NCBI GenBank assembly: GCA_903907985.1
Contig: CAIVQG010000006.1
Coordinates: 1 to 56,126 of the forward strand
DNA length: 56,126 nt
From: an uncultured delta proteobacterium
GTDB lineage: Bacteria > Desulfobacterota > Syntrophia > Syntrophales > Smithellaceae
Direction of reading: 5' to 3'
The notes under the pieces were generated by a model. That model was not told the origin of the DNA. It did not search any database and worked only from the letters and a program-made list of their open reading frames with translations. This document shows positions 17,066-25,825 of this stretch, one piece after another (the first letter of the stretch is position 1; each line of letters begins with the position of its first letter). The translations under genes were made by a program, and so were the position numbers.

Positions 17066-18691
17066 AACATAATCTTCATAAACTTTTTCTTTAACAAACA
17101 AATCAAACAAATCAGCATCTATGTGATTTTCCTTAGCCATACGATCCATTATTTTCAGGGCCTCCGCCAAACTTTTTTCTTTCTTATACGGACGGTCTTT
17201 GGCCGTAAGAGCTTCAAAGACATCGGCAATGGCAATAATTCGTGATTGCAGAGAAAGTTGATCGCCTTTGAGCCCCAGAGGATAACCAGTGCCGTCGATT
17301 TTTTCATGGTGAGCGGCGGCATAATCGGCGATATGACGCAATTTCTTCGGAAACGGAAGCTGGGAGAGCATTTTATGGGTAACGAGAGCATGATTATTAA
17401 TTATATTTCGTTCTTCATCCGTAAGCGTACCGCGCCGGATACTTAAATTGTAAACTTCTTCATCCGAGAGAAGCGGGTAGGTCCGGCTGTCTGCACTCCA
17501 TTTACGTTTAGCAATTTCTTTAATCCGAGCAATCATTTCATCATTCAGGAATTCGTTGCCTTGATTAACTTCCAGCAGGAACTGATATTCTTCGTCTAAT
17601 GCTTTGATTTCCGCAGCGTCCTTGGCAGTTGGTTTATCAGCCTGTTCATTTTTATTGATTAATCCGGTTTGTGTTGCCGGCAAATAATCCTTTTTGAGTA
17701 ATTCCACGCGTGTTTTAACATCATGGATGCGGTCATGTACTGTTTGCAGTTTTGTTGCTTTATCTACCACATACTCAGGGGTGGTAATTTTACCGACATC
17801 GTGAAGCCATGCCGCAATGCGTAATTCCTGTAATTGATTGCCGGAGAACTCAATGCCGGCAAACTTTCCATAATTTACGCTGTTAATTTTACGTGCCATA
17901 GTCATGGTCAATTCGGCAACACGCTTCACGTGGCCACCGGTATAAGGAGATTTTTCATCAATGGCTGTGGCAATTGTTTTGATAAAAGATTCCAACAGAT
18001 TTTCCAGATCAAGAATCAGTTGATTATTAGAAAGAGCCACCGCCGCCTGTGAAGCTAAAGACAGAATCATTTCCTCGTATTCGGATGAGAATTCTATTAT
18101 TTTTCCGGTTGCCGGGTCCAGAGCATCGAGCAATTGTAAAACGCCGATAATGTCATTTTCGTGATTACGTAAAGGCACAACCAGCATGGACTGAGAGTGG
18201 TAACCGGTATTCTGATCGAATTTTTTTGTTCCTTCAAAGTTAAAGCCGGCGGCAGAATAAACATCTGGAATATTTACGGCCTGACCGGATATTGCCACGT
18301 ATGCGGAAACATTGGCGTTATTGAAACTGCCGTCAGCGTTCTTTAAATTGACAGGCGGCCAGGTAATTTTCCCACCGGTACCGCCCATGCGTACACCCAA
18401 CGAATTATTCTGTATTATCGCAAAATTAAGCTCGGTCTCATCGTCCGACATTGTATAAAGCGTACCGGCATCGGCATTGGTAAATTTGCGGGCCTCATCC
18501 ACAATCATTTCCAGAAGGCGGTCCAGATTTTTCTCTGCCGATAAGGCAGTACCAATCTCGGTGAGCCTTTTGATCTGTGCTTTATGGCTTTCCGCAATTT
18601 GTTGAACTTCAGTAATCAGGCTGATTATAAATCGATTGATAGAATAATTTTCATTGATGCCGCCATATAATTTATCATCATCTGGACTCAT
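17054..18691 (-). CDS. GAF-domain HD-GYP protein (putative cyclic-di-GMP phosphodiesterase)
   Basis: A 545-aa cytoplasmic signalling protein. An N-terminal helix (about 20-50) leads into a GAF sensor domain (about 50-225), then a C-terminal HD-GYP domain (about 240-540). Catalytic residues are visible: HDVGK with H297-D298 and HHEKIDGTGYP carrying the GYP motif near residue 480. An insert of about 100 residues separates the two parts of the HD core. No membrane segment is predicted by eye. The last residues (VTTL) are encoded inside the terminal repeat of a MITE-like element, so the native C-terminus may have been altered. Confidence 0.9.
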   Translation of the reverse strand: MSPDDDKLYGGINENYSINRFIISLITEVQQIAESHKAQIKRLTEIGTALSAEKNLDRLLEMIVDEARKFTNADAGTLYTMSDDETELNFAIIQNNSLGVRMGGTGGKITWPPVNLKNADGSFNNANVSAYVAISGQAVNIPDVYSAAGFNFEGTKKFDQNTGYHSQSMLVVPLRNHENDIIGVLQLLDALDPATGKIIEFSSEYEEMILSLASQAAVALSNNQLILDLENLLESFIKTIATAIDEKSPYTGGHVKRVAELTMTMARKINSVNYGKFAGIEFSGNQLQELRIAAWLHDVGKITTPEYVVDKATKLQTVHDRIHDVKTRVELLKKDYLPATQTGLINKNEQADKPTAKDAAEIKALDEEYQFLLEVNQGNEFLNDEMIARIKEIAKRKWSADSRTYPLLSDEEVYNLSIRRGTLTDEERNIINNHALVTHKMLSQLPFPKKLRHIADYAAAHHEKIDGTGYPLGLKGDQLSLQSRIIAIADVFEALTAKDRPYKKEKSLAEALKIMDRMAKENHIDADLFDLFVKEKVYEDYVTTL

Positions 18692-18716
18692 GGACAGCCT
18701 TTTATAAAAAGGGAAG

Positions 18717-19406
18717 TTATCTAACTATAACAGAGGTATTTTCTTTTTCAAGGCGTTTTTTGATTTTATCTAATTCGCCATCCGGATAGTTTTTCTCCTT
18801 AAGGAATTTTTTATTCAGAGTTTTTACCCCAACAAATTTTTGCAAAGCATATTTGCTTGTGCCCGCAATAAGTTTGGCGATTTTCATAATATCATTCGGA
18901 GTAAGCTGTGATTGAACAATCGTCGTGCGGAATTCATGCGGAATCTTAGCTTGCAAAATAATTTTCACGCTTTCCCCTATTTTTTCAACATCGACCGGCA
19001 CACCGGTAACATTCGCATATTTCTCCCACGGCGCCTTTATATCCATGGCAATAAAATCCAGCAACTTTTCAGCAAGCAGAGCTTTTATGACTTGCGGCTG
19101 CGATCCGTTGGTGTCCAGCTTGACGGCAAATCCCATTTTATTAATTTTTTTAATGAAGGGCACTAAATCATCCTGGAGAGTCGGCTCGCCACCGGTAATG
19201 GTCACGGCATCGAGCTTCCCGCGGCGCGTATCGAGAAAAGCCAGCACATCGCGCTCGCAGATGCAGGGCGCAAACAAACGTGGGTTCACCAATTCGGGAT
19301 TATGACAATATGAACATTTGAAATTGCACCCCTGTAAAAAGACAATGGCACTAATTAATCCCGGATAATCAATAAGTGATACTTTTTGCAAACCGCCAAT
19401 TTTCAT
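18717..19406 (-). CDS. nrdG: Anaerobic ribonucleoside-triphosphate reductase activating protein
   Basis: A 229-aa radical SAM activase that installs the glycyl radical on NrdD. The cluster motif is CNFKCSYC (C27, C31, C34) followed by TGGEPTLQ. Length fits the longer NrdG form. It lies downstream of nrdD on the same strand, but a 123-bp repeat element now separates them. Confidence 0.92.
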   Translation of the reverse strand: MKIGGLQKVSLIDYPGLISAIVFLQGCNFKCSYCHNPELVNPRLFAPCICERDVLAFLDTRRGKLDAVTITGGEPTLQDDLVPFIKKINKMGFAVKLDTNGSQPQVIKALLAEKLLDFIAMDIKAPWEKYANVTGVPVDVEKIGESVKIILQAKIPHEFRTTIVQSQLTPNDIMKIAKLIAGTSKYALQKFVGVKTLNKKFLKEKNYPDGELDKIKKRLEKENTSVIVR

Positions 19407-19511
19407 TTTGCTATTCCTCTATTTTCTAGACGCAAATATATACTCAGAAGAAAAATATTTATAGTTTCTAATCTTGATTAATCTGCAAAGTATAAAAATT
19501 GCTAATTTATG

Positions 19512-19634
19512 ACGACCCTGTAAAAAATCCGCAGGCAAGGCACGCGAAGCCTTCGGAGTGCGGCGTATAATTGATACGCCGCAGCGATGGAAGGTTGCAG
19601 CGCAACGCCGCATCCGGCTTTATTACGGGGTCGT
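19512..19634. mobile_element. MITE-like repeat, copy 2, between nrdD and nrdG
   Basis: A 123-bp element with terminal inverted repeats of about 19 bp (ACGACCCTGTAAAAAATCC; 16 of 19 match the complement of the right end). Its core, about 19532-19585, is about 85% identical by eye to copy 1 (AGGCAAGGCACGCGAA, CCTTCGGAGTG, ATACGCCGCA). A second palindromic stretch (GCGATGGAAGGTTGCAGCGCAACGCCGC) follows. It ends 4 bases before the nrdD stop. Confidence 0.65.
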
Positions 19635-19637
19635 TAC

Positions 19638-21725
19638 TTATTGGAAGCTGAATTCCTGCCTCAAGCCGAACTCTTCCTGCTTGCCCTTATTCCACTGTTT
19701 AACCGGCCGCAGATAACCAACCACGCGGGAATAAACCTCGCAATCATCGGCACAGGTGGGGCACTTTTCCTGTTCACCTTTTATATAACCGTGTGACGGG
19801 CAGACGCTAAAGGTGGGTGTAAAGGTAATATATGGCAAATGATAATTGTAGCACATCTTTTTAACTAATCTCTTTACCGATTGGGGATCATCAATTCTCT
19901 CCCCGGCAAAGGTATGAAAAACCGTACCTCCCGTGTATTTTACCTGAATTTCATCCTGTAAATCGAGTGCTTCAAAGACATCGTCGGTATAGTTTACCGG
20001 CAGTTGCGTTGAATTTGTATAAAATGGCTCTGTGTGTTTCGCCTTGCCGTCGCTGGCGCAAATAATATCATTGTATTTTTCTTTATCAATTTTCGCCAAA
20101 CGATAAGAAGTGCCTTCCGCCGGTGTCGATTCCAGATTATAATTATTTCCGGTTTCCTTCTGGAAGTCGATGAGCTTCTTTCTCATAAAATCGAGAACCT
20201 GTTTCGTAAAGGCCTGGCCTTCTTTCGAAGCAATGTTACTACCCAGCAAATTTAAACAGGCTTCATTCATCCCGATCAGACCGATAGTGGAAAAATGATT
20301 CTTCCAGTATTCCTTGAATCTCTCATTTACATTGCGCAAGTAATACTTCGTGTATGGATAAAGATTGCCATGGGTAAATTTTTCCAGAACTTTTCTTTTT
20401 GTCTCCAGGCTTTCTTTCGCCACTTCCATCAGTTTTTCCAACCGTTGCAAGAAGTCTTTCTTGGATTTGGCCAGGTAGGCAATGCGCGGCATGTTAATGG
20501 TGATAACACCAATAGATCCGGTCAGAGGATTCGAACCAAACAGCCCGCCGCCCCTCATTTCGAGTTCACGATTATCGATACGCAAGCGGCAGCACATGCT
20601 CCGGGCGTCTTCCGGATTCATATCGGAATTGATGAAGTTGGAAAAATATGGAACACCGTACTTTGCCGTCATTTCCCACAAATCAAGCATATTGGGATCA
20701 TCCCAGTTAAAATCTTTTGTGATGTTGTATGTGGGAATCGGGAACGTAAAGACTCTTCCCTTGGCGTCGCCTTCCGCCATAACCTGCAGGAAGGCTTTAT
20801 TAAATATATTCATTTCTTCCTGAAAATCTTTGTAAATCTCTTTTTGCGGCTTACCGCCGATAATCACATGCTGATCAGAGTAATATTTGGGCACCGTAAG
20901 ATCCAACGTGACATTAGTAAAAGGCGTCTGGAAACCGACTCGAGTCGGAACGTTAATATTAAAAATAAACTCCTGCAGGGCCTGTTTTACTTCGACAAAT
21001 TGCAACTTATCATAACGAATAAAAGGAGCTAAAAGGGTATCAAAATTGGAGAAAGCCTGCGCCCCGGCTGCTTCACCCTGCAAGGTGTAAAAGAAGTTCA
21101 CCACCTGGCCTAAAGCACTGCGCAAATGCTTGGCTGCTTTGCTTTCCACCTTGCCGGAAACACCCTGGAAACCCTGCAAAAGCAGATCGTATAAATCCCA
21201 CCCGACACAATATACAGAAAGCAAACTCAAGTCATGAATATGGAAATCTCCTTCATTATGTGCTTTTTTAATTTCCGGAGTATAAATTTCATTGAGCCAG
21301 TATACCTTGCTTACTTCCGAGGAAATGTAGTTGTTCAAGCCCTGCAGTGAATAATCCATATTGCTGTTTTCATTTATTTTCCAGTCGGCTTTTTTCAGAT
21401 ATTGATCAACAAGATCAACTTCCATTTTATTGGTGATATCACGCAAACGGGCATGTTGATCGCGATAAATAATGTAGGATTTGGTCGTCTTGCGGTATGA
21501 GGATTGTAAAAGAACCTCTTCCACGATATCTTGAATTTCTTCTACATTAAGAACCCGGCTGTCAAATAATTTTTCGGCAAGATTTAGAACCTTGATGGTT
21601 AGCTTACGGGCTTCTTGCAGATCAAATTCACCTGTGGCTGCACCGGCCTTGGCAATGGCGTTGGTGATTTTTTCCACGTTGAATTTGACTAAACGACCAT
21701 CTCTCTTTTTAATTTTTGTATTCAT
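19638..21725 (-). CDS. nrdD: Anaerobic ribonucleoside-triphosphate reductase
   Basis: A 695-aa class III ribonucleotide reductase that makes dNTPs without oxygen. An N-terminal ATP-cone (about 1-90) is followed by the ten-stranded barrel. The C-terminal zinc site (CPSHG then CPTCADDC) precedes the glycyl-radical loop RVVGYLRP, with the radical glycine at residue 670. It is activated by the nrdG product encoded downstream. Two NrdR-like boxes lie in the upstream region. Its presence indicates anaerobic growth. Confidence 0.96.
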   Translation of the reverse strand: MNTKIKKRDGRLVKFNVEKITNAIAKAGAATGEFDLQEARKLTIKVLNLAEKLFDSRVLNVEEIQDIVEEVLLQSSYRKTTKSYIIYRDQHARLRDITNKMEVDLVDQYLKKADWKINENSNMDYSLQGLNNYISSEVSKVYWLNEIYTPEIKKAHNEGDFHIHDLSLLSVYCVGWDLYDLLLQGFQGVSGKVESKAAKHLRSALGQVVNFFYTLQGEAAGAQAFSNFDTLLAPFIRYDKLQFVEVKQALQEFIFNINVPTRVGFQTPFTNVTLDLTVPKYYSDQHVIIGGKPQKEIYKDFQEEMNIFNKAFLQVMAEGDAKGRVFTFPIPTYNITKDFNWDDPNMLDLWEMTAKYGVPYFSNFINSDMNPEDARSMCCRLRIDNRELEMRGGGLFGSNPLTGSIGVITINMPRIAYLAKSKKDFLQRLEKLMEVAKESLETKRKVLEKFTHGNLYPYTKYYLRNVNERFKEYWKNHFSTIGLIGMNEACLNLLGSNIASKEGQAFTKQVLDFMRKKLIDFQKETGNNYNLESTPAEGTSYRLAKIDKEKYNDIICASDGKAKHTEPFYTNSTQLPVNYTDDVFEALDLQDEIQVKYTGGTVFHTFAGERIDDPQSVKRLVKKMCYNYHLPYITFTPTFSVCPSHGYIKGEQEKCPTCADDCEVYSRVVGYLRPVKQWNKGKQEEFGLRQEFSFQ

Positions 21726-21776
21726 CTTGCCCCCATAAAGATAGATAAAAAAGAAAATAACTACCCCCTCGGTGAC

Positions 21777-21821
21777 GCTACATATTGGGGGTTGAATTGC
21801 ACAATACCACTACATATAGTT
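21777..21821. promoter_or_regulatory. Pair of NrdR-like boxes upstream of nrdD
   Basis: Two similar sites, GCTACATATTGG (21777-21788) and ACTACATATAGT (21809-21820), share CTACATAT and are spaced 32 bp apart, three helical turns, on the promoter side of the minus-strand nrdD. NrdR, the ATP/dATP-sensing repressor of ribonucleotide reductase genes, binds such paired AT-centred palindromes. The remainder of the 370-bp gap (21822-22098) shows no gene. Confidence 0.5.
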
Positions 21822-22107
21822 ATTATCAAGAAAATAAATATTTTTATTTCTGACGGATGCGGAAAAATAGAACGTGCCTCTTCCGTCGGGAAGAAATGAA
21901 AATCAGAAATATTCTAACACATGGGAAAAATTAATATGTTCACCCGCACTCCTTCCCTCTCCCGTTACAACTTAATCACCTGAAAGCACCGTAAGGGAGA
22001 GGTATTTTCCGGGTTTTTATGAATTCATCATTCATGAAATATTATCAAAATCCCGACTTGCTTTTTGGGTATATGAAGTTTATGAAAGAAACACGACTTT
22101 GAGGAGG

Positions 22108-22734
22108 ATGAGCAATTTGCAGATCAATAAATCAAAAGTAGCAGAAATAAAAGGTTTTTTGAATGACCGAGAAGCCGATCACCTTTATAAGCTGGCGCTC
22201 GCCTCCAGTAAAAATGGCCCTTGCCTGGAAGTTGGCAGCTATTGCGGAAAGTCAGCCATTTATATTGGCAGTGCCTGCAAAGTAAATCGGGCGATTTTGT
22301 TTTCTATCGACCATCATTGCGGTTCGGAAGAGCAACAACCCGGCGAAGCTTATTTTGATCCGGATTTACTGGATAGAGAAACTGGAAAAATCGACACTTT
22401 AAGGCTTTTCCGCAAGACAATCACAGATTTTAAGCTGGAAGATGCAGTAATTCCGGTTATCGGCCACTCGGAAATAATCGGACGGTACTGGCAAACAGCT
22501 TTGAGCTTTGTCTTTATCGATGGCAGTCATGCCTATGATTCCGTTCTTACCGATTATCAGATTTGGTCAAAACATGTAATTGCCGGCGGCTATCTGGTTT
22601 TTCATGACATTTTTTCCGACCCGGCAAAAGGCGGCCAGGCACCATATCGGGTTTATCAAATAGCTCTGGCTTCCGGGTTGTATGAGGAGATGCCGATGGT
22701 GGAATCAATGGGAATATTGAAACAAAAAAAATAA
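22108..22734 (+). CDS. Class I SAM-dependent methyltransferase
   Basis: A protein of about 208 aa with a Rossmann methyltransferase core: CLEVGSYCGKS is motif I (SAM binding), LFSIDHHCG the acidic post-I loop, and FVFIDGSHAYDSV a downstream motif with a likely metal-binding Asp, as in the Methyltransf_24 group. An AGGAGG lies directly before the ATG at 22108, so translation may instead begin at the TTG at 22117. Substrate unknown. It is a single gene facing away from nrdD. Confidence 0.8.
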   Translation: MSNLQINKSKVAEIKGFLNDREADHLYKLALASSKNGPCLEVGSYCGKSAIYIGSACKVNRAILFSIDHHCGSEEQQPGEAYFDPDLLDRETGKIDTLRLFRKTITDFKLEDAVIPVIGHSEIIGRYWQTALSFVFIDGSHAYDSVLTDYQIWSKHVIAGGYLVFHDIFSDPAKGGQAPYRVYQIALASGLYEEMPMVESMGILKQKK

Positions 22735-22799
22735 GGCTCATTCGGTTCTTGCGTACTTTCCGATTTTAAAAGATAAAAGCTTCGATTGATGCATTTGTT

Positions 22800-22891
22800 A
22801 ATAGAGTAGAGAGCTGGCGTAGTAGCCCAGTGGTTCTATTTCCAGCTTCCCCTAATCAAACCGGACGTTCGATTTTCCCGAATACGGCTTC
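22800..22891 (-). ncRNA. Orphan group II intron 3' end (domains V and VI)
   Basis: The minus strand of 22858-22891 reads as a 34-nt group II intron domain V: AAGCCG pairs with CGGUUU including the conserved G-U, the AGC catalytic triad is present, a two-base bulge follows, and the upper stem UUCGG/UCGAA is capped by a GAAA-type loop. Downstream, AGCTGG and CCAGCT form a domain VI-like stem and the segment ends in CTACTCTAT, as class C introns do. No intron-encoded reverse transcriptase or domains I-IV are found nearby, so this is a remnant. Confidence 0.65.
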
Positions 22892-22964
22892 CCAATCATC
22901 TTATTCCAGAGGCATTCACTTTCGTTTGGCATTTCGACTAGCTTCCACAGAAGTTCCCGAAACA

Positions 22965-23282
22965 TCATTTAGGACGCAAAGGCGAGGGCTGCTTGTTTCC
23001 CTGTTGTTCGTCTTTTGCAGCAGCCTCTTTCGCAAGCAGTCGCAAAGCCTGACGATCACCTTTGCCGGCTTCTTGGGCAGTTTGAGCGGAAGTCTCTTGA
23101 ATTTCCTGCATCAATGCCTTGGCAGAATTGCTTATTTGAACTGTGTCCGTTGTCGCGGTCTGCGCTTTTGCTGGGGCTGGGGCTGGGGTTGCAGATTGAG
23201 TTTGATCTGCATTTGCAGCAGCCGCTCGGGCATCAATTTTAGCTGCATCGGTTTGTGCTACTGGATTAATAGGCATTTTCAT
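22965..23282 (-). CDS. Small Ala/Gln-rich protein of unknown function
   Basis: A 105-aa hydrophilic protein rich in Ala, Gln, Thr and Pro, with an AAAANADQ and PAPAPAKAQ low-complexity half and then DTVQISNSAKALMQEI, a stretch reminiscent of small flagellar or anti-sigma-like proteins but not enough to assign. AGAAGGAGA precedes the ATG. No signal peptide or membrane segment. Its 3' end leads straight into the group II intron remnant, so the C-terminus may not be native. Confidence 0.55.
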   Translation of the reverse strand: MKMPINPVAQTDAAKIDARAAAANADQTQSATPAPAPAKAQTATTDTVQISNSAKALMQEIQETSAQTAQEAGKGDRQALRLLAKEAAAKDEQQGNKQPSPLRPK

Positions 23283-23362
23283 TTCTCCTTCTGTTTATTT
23301 TGTATAGTATATCGGCAAGGAGGTTAACCGGAAGATTACGGCAAGATTACCAAAAGATAATC

Positions 23363-24790
23363 TTAATGTAAGTGTGATCGGGAAATTGTATTCACCGGAA
23401 GGGACACTGTAAATGTACTTCCAGTACCGGGGGAACTGCTGGCCTTGATCTCTCCCCCGTGACTTCGGACAATGGCCTGAACCAGGCTGAGGCCAAGACC
23501 AGCTCCAGGTACAGACCGGCTTTTGTCGGCACGATAAAATCGTTCAAAGATGCGAGAGGCTTCTTCGCGGGATATTCCTATCCCCGTATCACGTACGGAG
23601 AGCATGACTTTTTTGTCAACTTCTTCAGCTGAAACAATAATCGTCCCCCCTGACGGGGTGTATTTAATAGCATTGTCCAGGAGATTGGAAAGTACGCGTT
23701 GAAGTTTACCTTTATCGCCGGAGATATGGTATGTTATCGGGATATTTACCTCAATGTGGATGCCTCTATCTTCGGCCAACGGCTGGTAAAGATCGCAGGC
23801 TTCTTCGATAAGCGCAGATATGTCCACTTCACTTCGATTCAACGTCGATACCCCTGCTTCTGTTTCCGAGATTTCCAACATCATATTGATCATCCGCAAG
23901 AGACGGTCACATTCTTCCACTGTGCTTTCAGCCATGGTCTGATACTCTTCCATGTCTTTTCCAGAAATCAGAGTTACTTCCGCAAGGCCTCTAATCCGGG
24001 TGATCGGACTTCTAAGGTCATGGGCTATGTTGTCGGTGACCTCTTTCATTTCAGTAATCAGAGATTGGATACGCTCCAGCATATTGTTAAAGATCCCTGA
24101 GAGTCGATCAATTTCATCACCCCTTCCTGTCAGAGGAACACGCTTTTCCATTGCCCCATCGGCTATGGCCATTGCTGTCTGGGTTACTCTCTCTACGCTG
24201 GATAGACTTCTATTAGCCATAAACCATCCGCCAAACGATGCTAGAACGATAAAAACGGGTATTAAAATCCTGAAGAGTACCTGCAAATCAGAAAAAATAC
24301 GTTCATCATCCTCCAAAGAATGACCGATCTGCAGCACCTTTCCTGGCGCTACAATCCCATGGATCACTCTCACCTTATGCTTAAGATTCTGCAGTTTTAT
24401 CGTGTGAAATACAGGGACATTTTCAGTCAAACTTGTAAGGAGATTCCTGTTGATATCCAATTTTTTCCATTGATCGCCGAGATCGGAGGATAAGATTTCC
24501 TCTCCTGCCGTTGTTAACAATCGAAAATAGCTGTCATTAATCCCCATGGATTTTACTTCATTATCCATATGGTCCTTAAATCCATCGATCCCTTTGGAAG
24601 CAAGGATTAAAGAACATTCCTTCATCTCTACTTCCATATCATTATCGGTTCGGGCATTAATCCTGGAAATCATCGCCTGATAAAAAACATAGAAAGCCGC
24701 AAAGATTAAGATCGTGAAAATTCCCATATATAGAACAGTCAGGCGAAAAGCGAGAGAACGCCTGAATCTATTAATCTTCTCGAAGAACAT
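23363..24790 (-). CDS. Sensor histidine kinase
   Basis: A 475-aa membrane sensor. Two membrane segments (about 18-38 and 171-192) flank a periplasmic domain of about 130 residues; a HAMP linker (about 193-245), a HisKA domain with the phospho-accepting H257 in HDLRSP, and an HATPase domain follow (N box NLLDNAIKYTP, G1 DTGIGIS, G2 GAGLGLS). Its first codons overlap the end of the response-regulator gene by 20 bases, so the two are translationally coupled. The organisation resembles heavy-metal or envelope-stress sensors (CusS-like), but the signal is unknown. Confidence 0.92.
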   Translation of the reverse strand: MFFEKINRFRRSLAFRLTVLYMGIFTILIFAAFYVFYQAMISRINARTDNDMEVEMKECSLILASKGIDGFKDHMDNEVKSMGINDSYFRLLTTAGEEILSSDLGDQWKKLDINRNLLTSLTENVPVFHTIKLQNLKHKVRVIHGIVAPGKVLQIGHSLEDDERIFSDLQVLFRILIPVFIVLASFGGWFMANRSLSSVERVTQTAMAIADGAMEKRVPLTGRGDEIDRLSGIFNNMLERIQSLITEMKEVTDNIAHDLRSPITRIRGLAEVTLISGKDMEEYQTMAESTVEECDRLLRMINMMLEISETEAGVSTLNRSEVDISALIEEACDLYQPLAEDRGIHIEVNIPITYHISGDKGKLQRVLSNLLDNAIKYTPSGGTIIVSAEEVDKKVMLSVRDTGIGISREEASRIFERFYRADKSRSVPGAGLGLSLVQAIVRSHGGEIKASSSPGTGSTFTVSLPVNTISRSHLH

Positions 24791-25445
24791 ATCCGACGCC
24801 CTTTATTGTATGGATGAGTTTCCTGTCGAAGCCTCCTTCTATCTTTTCCCGTAACTTACAGATACGTGCTTCTACTACGTTCGTTTCCGGATCAAAATTA
24901 TAGTCCCATACATGTTCCATGATCATGGTTTTTGAAACGGGGCGCCCTGCGCTACGCATCAGGTATTCAAGGAGAGCATATTCGCGTGGTTGAAGATCAA
25001 TCCTTTTTCCTCTCCGGTTGACATTCCGTGTCAGGAGATCCATTGTGAGATCGCCCATCTCTAACCGTGTTGGTTCAGCTGCTCCGGAGGTACGACGTAT
25101 TAATGCATGGATTCTTGCCACTAACTCGGAAAAAGCAAAAGGCTTGGTGAGATAATCATCACCCCCACTCTGAAGTCCTTTGACACGGTCATCCACAGTG
25201 CGTTTAGCACTTAGAATGAGCACCGGCGTACTGACTTTCTTCAACCGCATCTTCTCAATCAATGTCAGACCATCTAATTTAGGCAGCATAATATCGACAA
25301 CGGCTACATCATATGGTTTATGAAGACCTAAATGAAGCCCATCCTCGCCGTCAGTTGCGTGATCAACCACAAAACCTTCTTGCTTAAGACCCTTAATAAT
25401 AAAAGAAGCTATCTTTTTATCGTCTTCTACAAGCAATACTCGCAA
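24771..25445 (-). CDS. OmpR/PhoB-family response regulator
   Basis: A 224-aa regulator: receiver domain (1-115) with acidic pocket EDD (7-9), phospho-acceptor D51 in VVDIMLP and K101 in TKPF, then a winged-helix DNA-binding domain (about 130-222) with LQPREYALLEYLMR and VWDYNFDPETNVVEARI. It precedes and overlaps the histidine kinase gene and is its likely partner. Confidence 0.94.
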   Translation of the reverse strand: MRVLLVEDDKKIASFIIKGLKQEGFVVDHATDGEDGLHLGLHKPYDVAVVDIMLPKLDGLTLIEKMRLKKVSTPVLILSAKRTVDDRVKGLQSGGDDYLTKPFAFSELVARIHALIRRTSGAAEPTRLEMGDLTMDLLTRNVNRRGKRIDLQPREYALLEYLMRSAGRPVSKTMIMEHVWDYNFDPETNVVEARICKLREKIEGGFDRKLIHTIKGVGYVLRED

Positions 25446-25755
25446 AGTTTAATTCCTTTCTGGGCTGCCGCTACGACCCGTTTGAGTCGAGTAAGCTGGT
25501 TTCACCGGATTTCATATGTTGATGTTTGTTTTTCCGTTTGCTGCTTATCACATATCAGCATCACTGTATTTTAATCGTTAATGTTTGAAATCTTGCATAT
25601 TTTTAAAAATAACTCAATCAGGCATTACCGAAAAAGCGACCTCTGAGACAAGTATGATTAAGCAATTTGAACTAAAAATAATAATACTTTATAAAGACAA
25701 TTTTGATACTATGAACAGAAGATCGGCCATAACTTCATAATATTTTTTTTTAGAA
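25446..25755. other. Divergent intergenic region
   Basis: About 310 AT-rich bases between the response-regulator gene (minus) and the GspE-like gene (plus). No gene is supported. Apart from the plus-strand promoter at its right end I see no defined regulatory site. Confidence 0.5.
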
Positions 25756-25784
25756 TTGACCTTTAGTGTCCGTTCTCTTATACT
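25756..25784 (+). promoter_or_regulatory. Sigma-70 promoter of the GspE-like gene
   Basis: TTGACC (25756-25761) and TATACT (25779-25784) with a 17-bp spacer. It overlaps the only upstream in-frame start (GTG 25766), which argues that translation begins at ATG 25826. Confidence 0.55.
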
Positions 25785-25825
25785 TTAAACCTAAAACTTA
25801 TCGATGCTTTATTGGAATTCATGTT

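Noticed and set aside
22735-22800. Possible tRNA-like fold near the group II intron remnant
   Set aside because: No acceptor stem or T-loop motif could be placed; the structured bases belong to domains V and VI.
25766-25825. GTG start extending the GspE-like protein by 20 residues
   Set aside because: A good promoter overlaps that codon, and the extra residues are not typical of the family.
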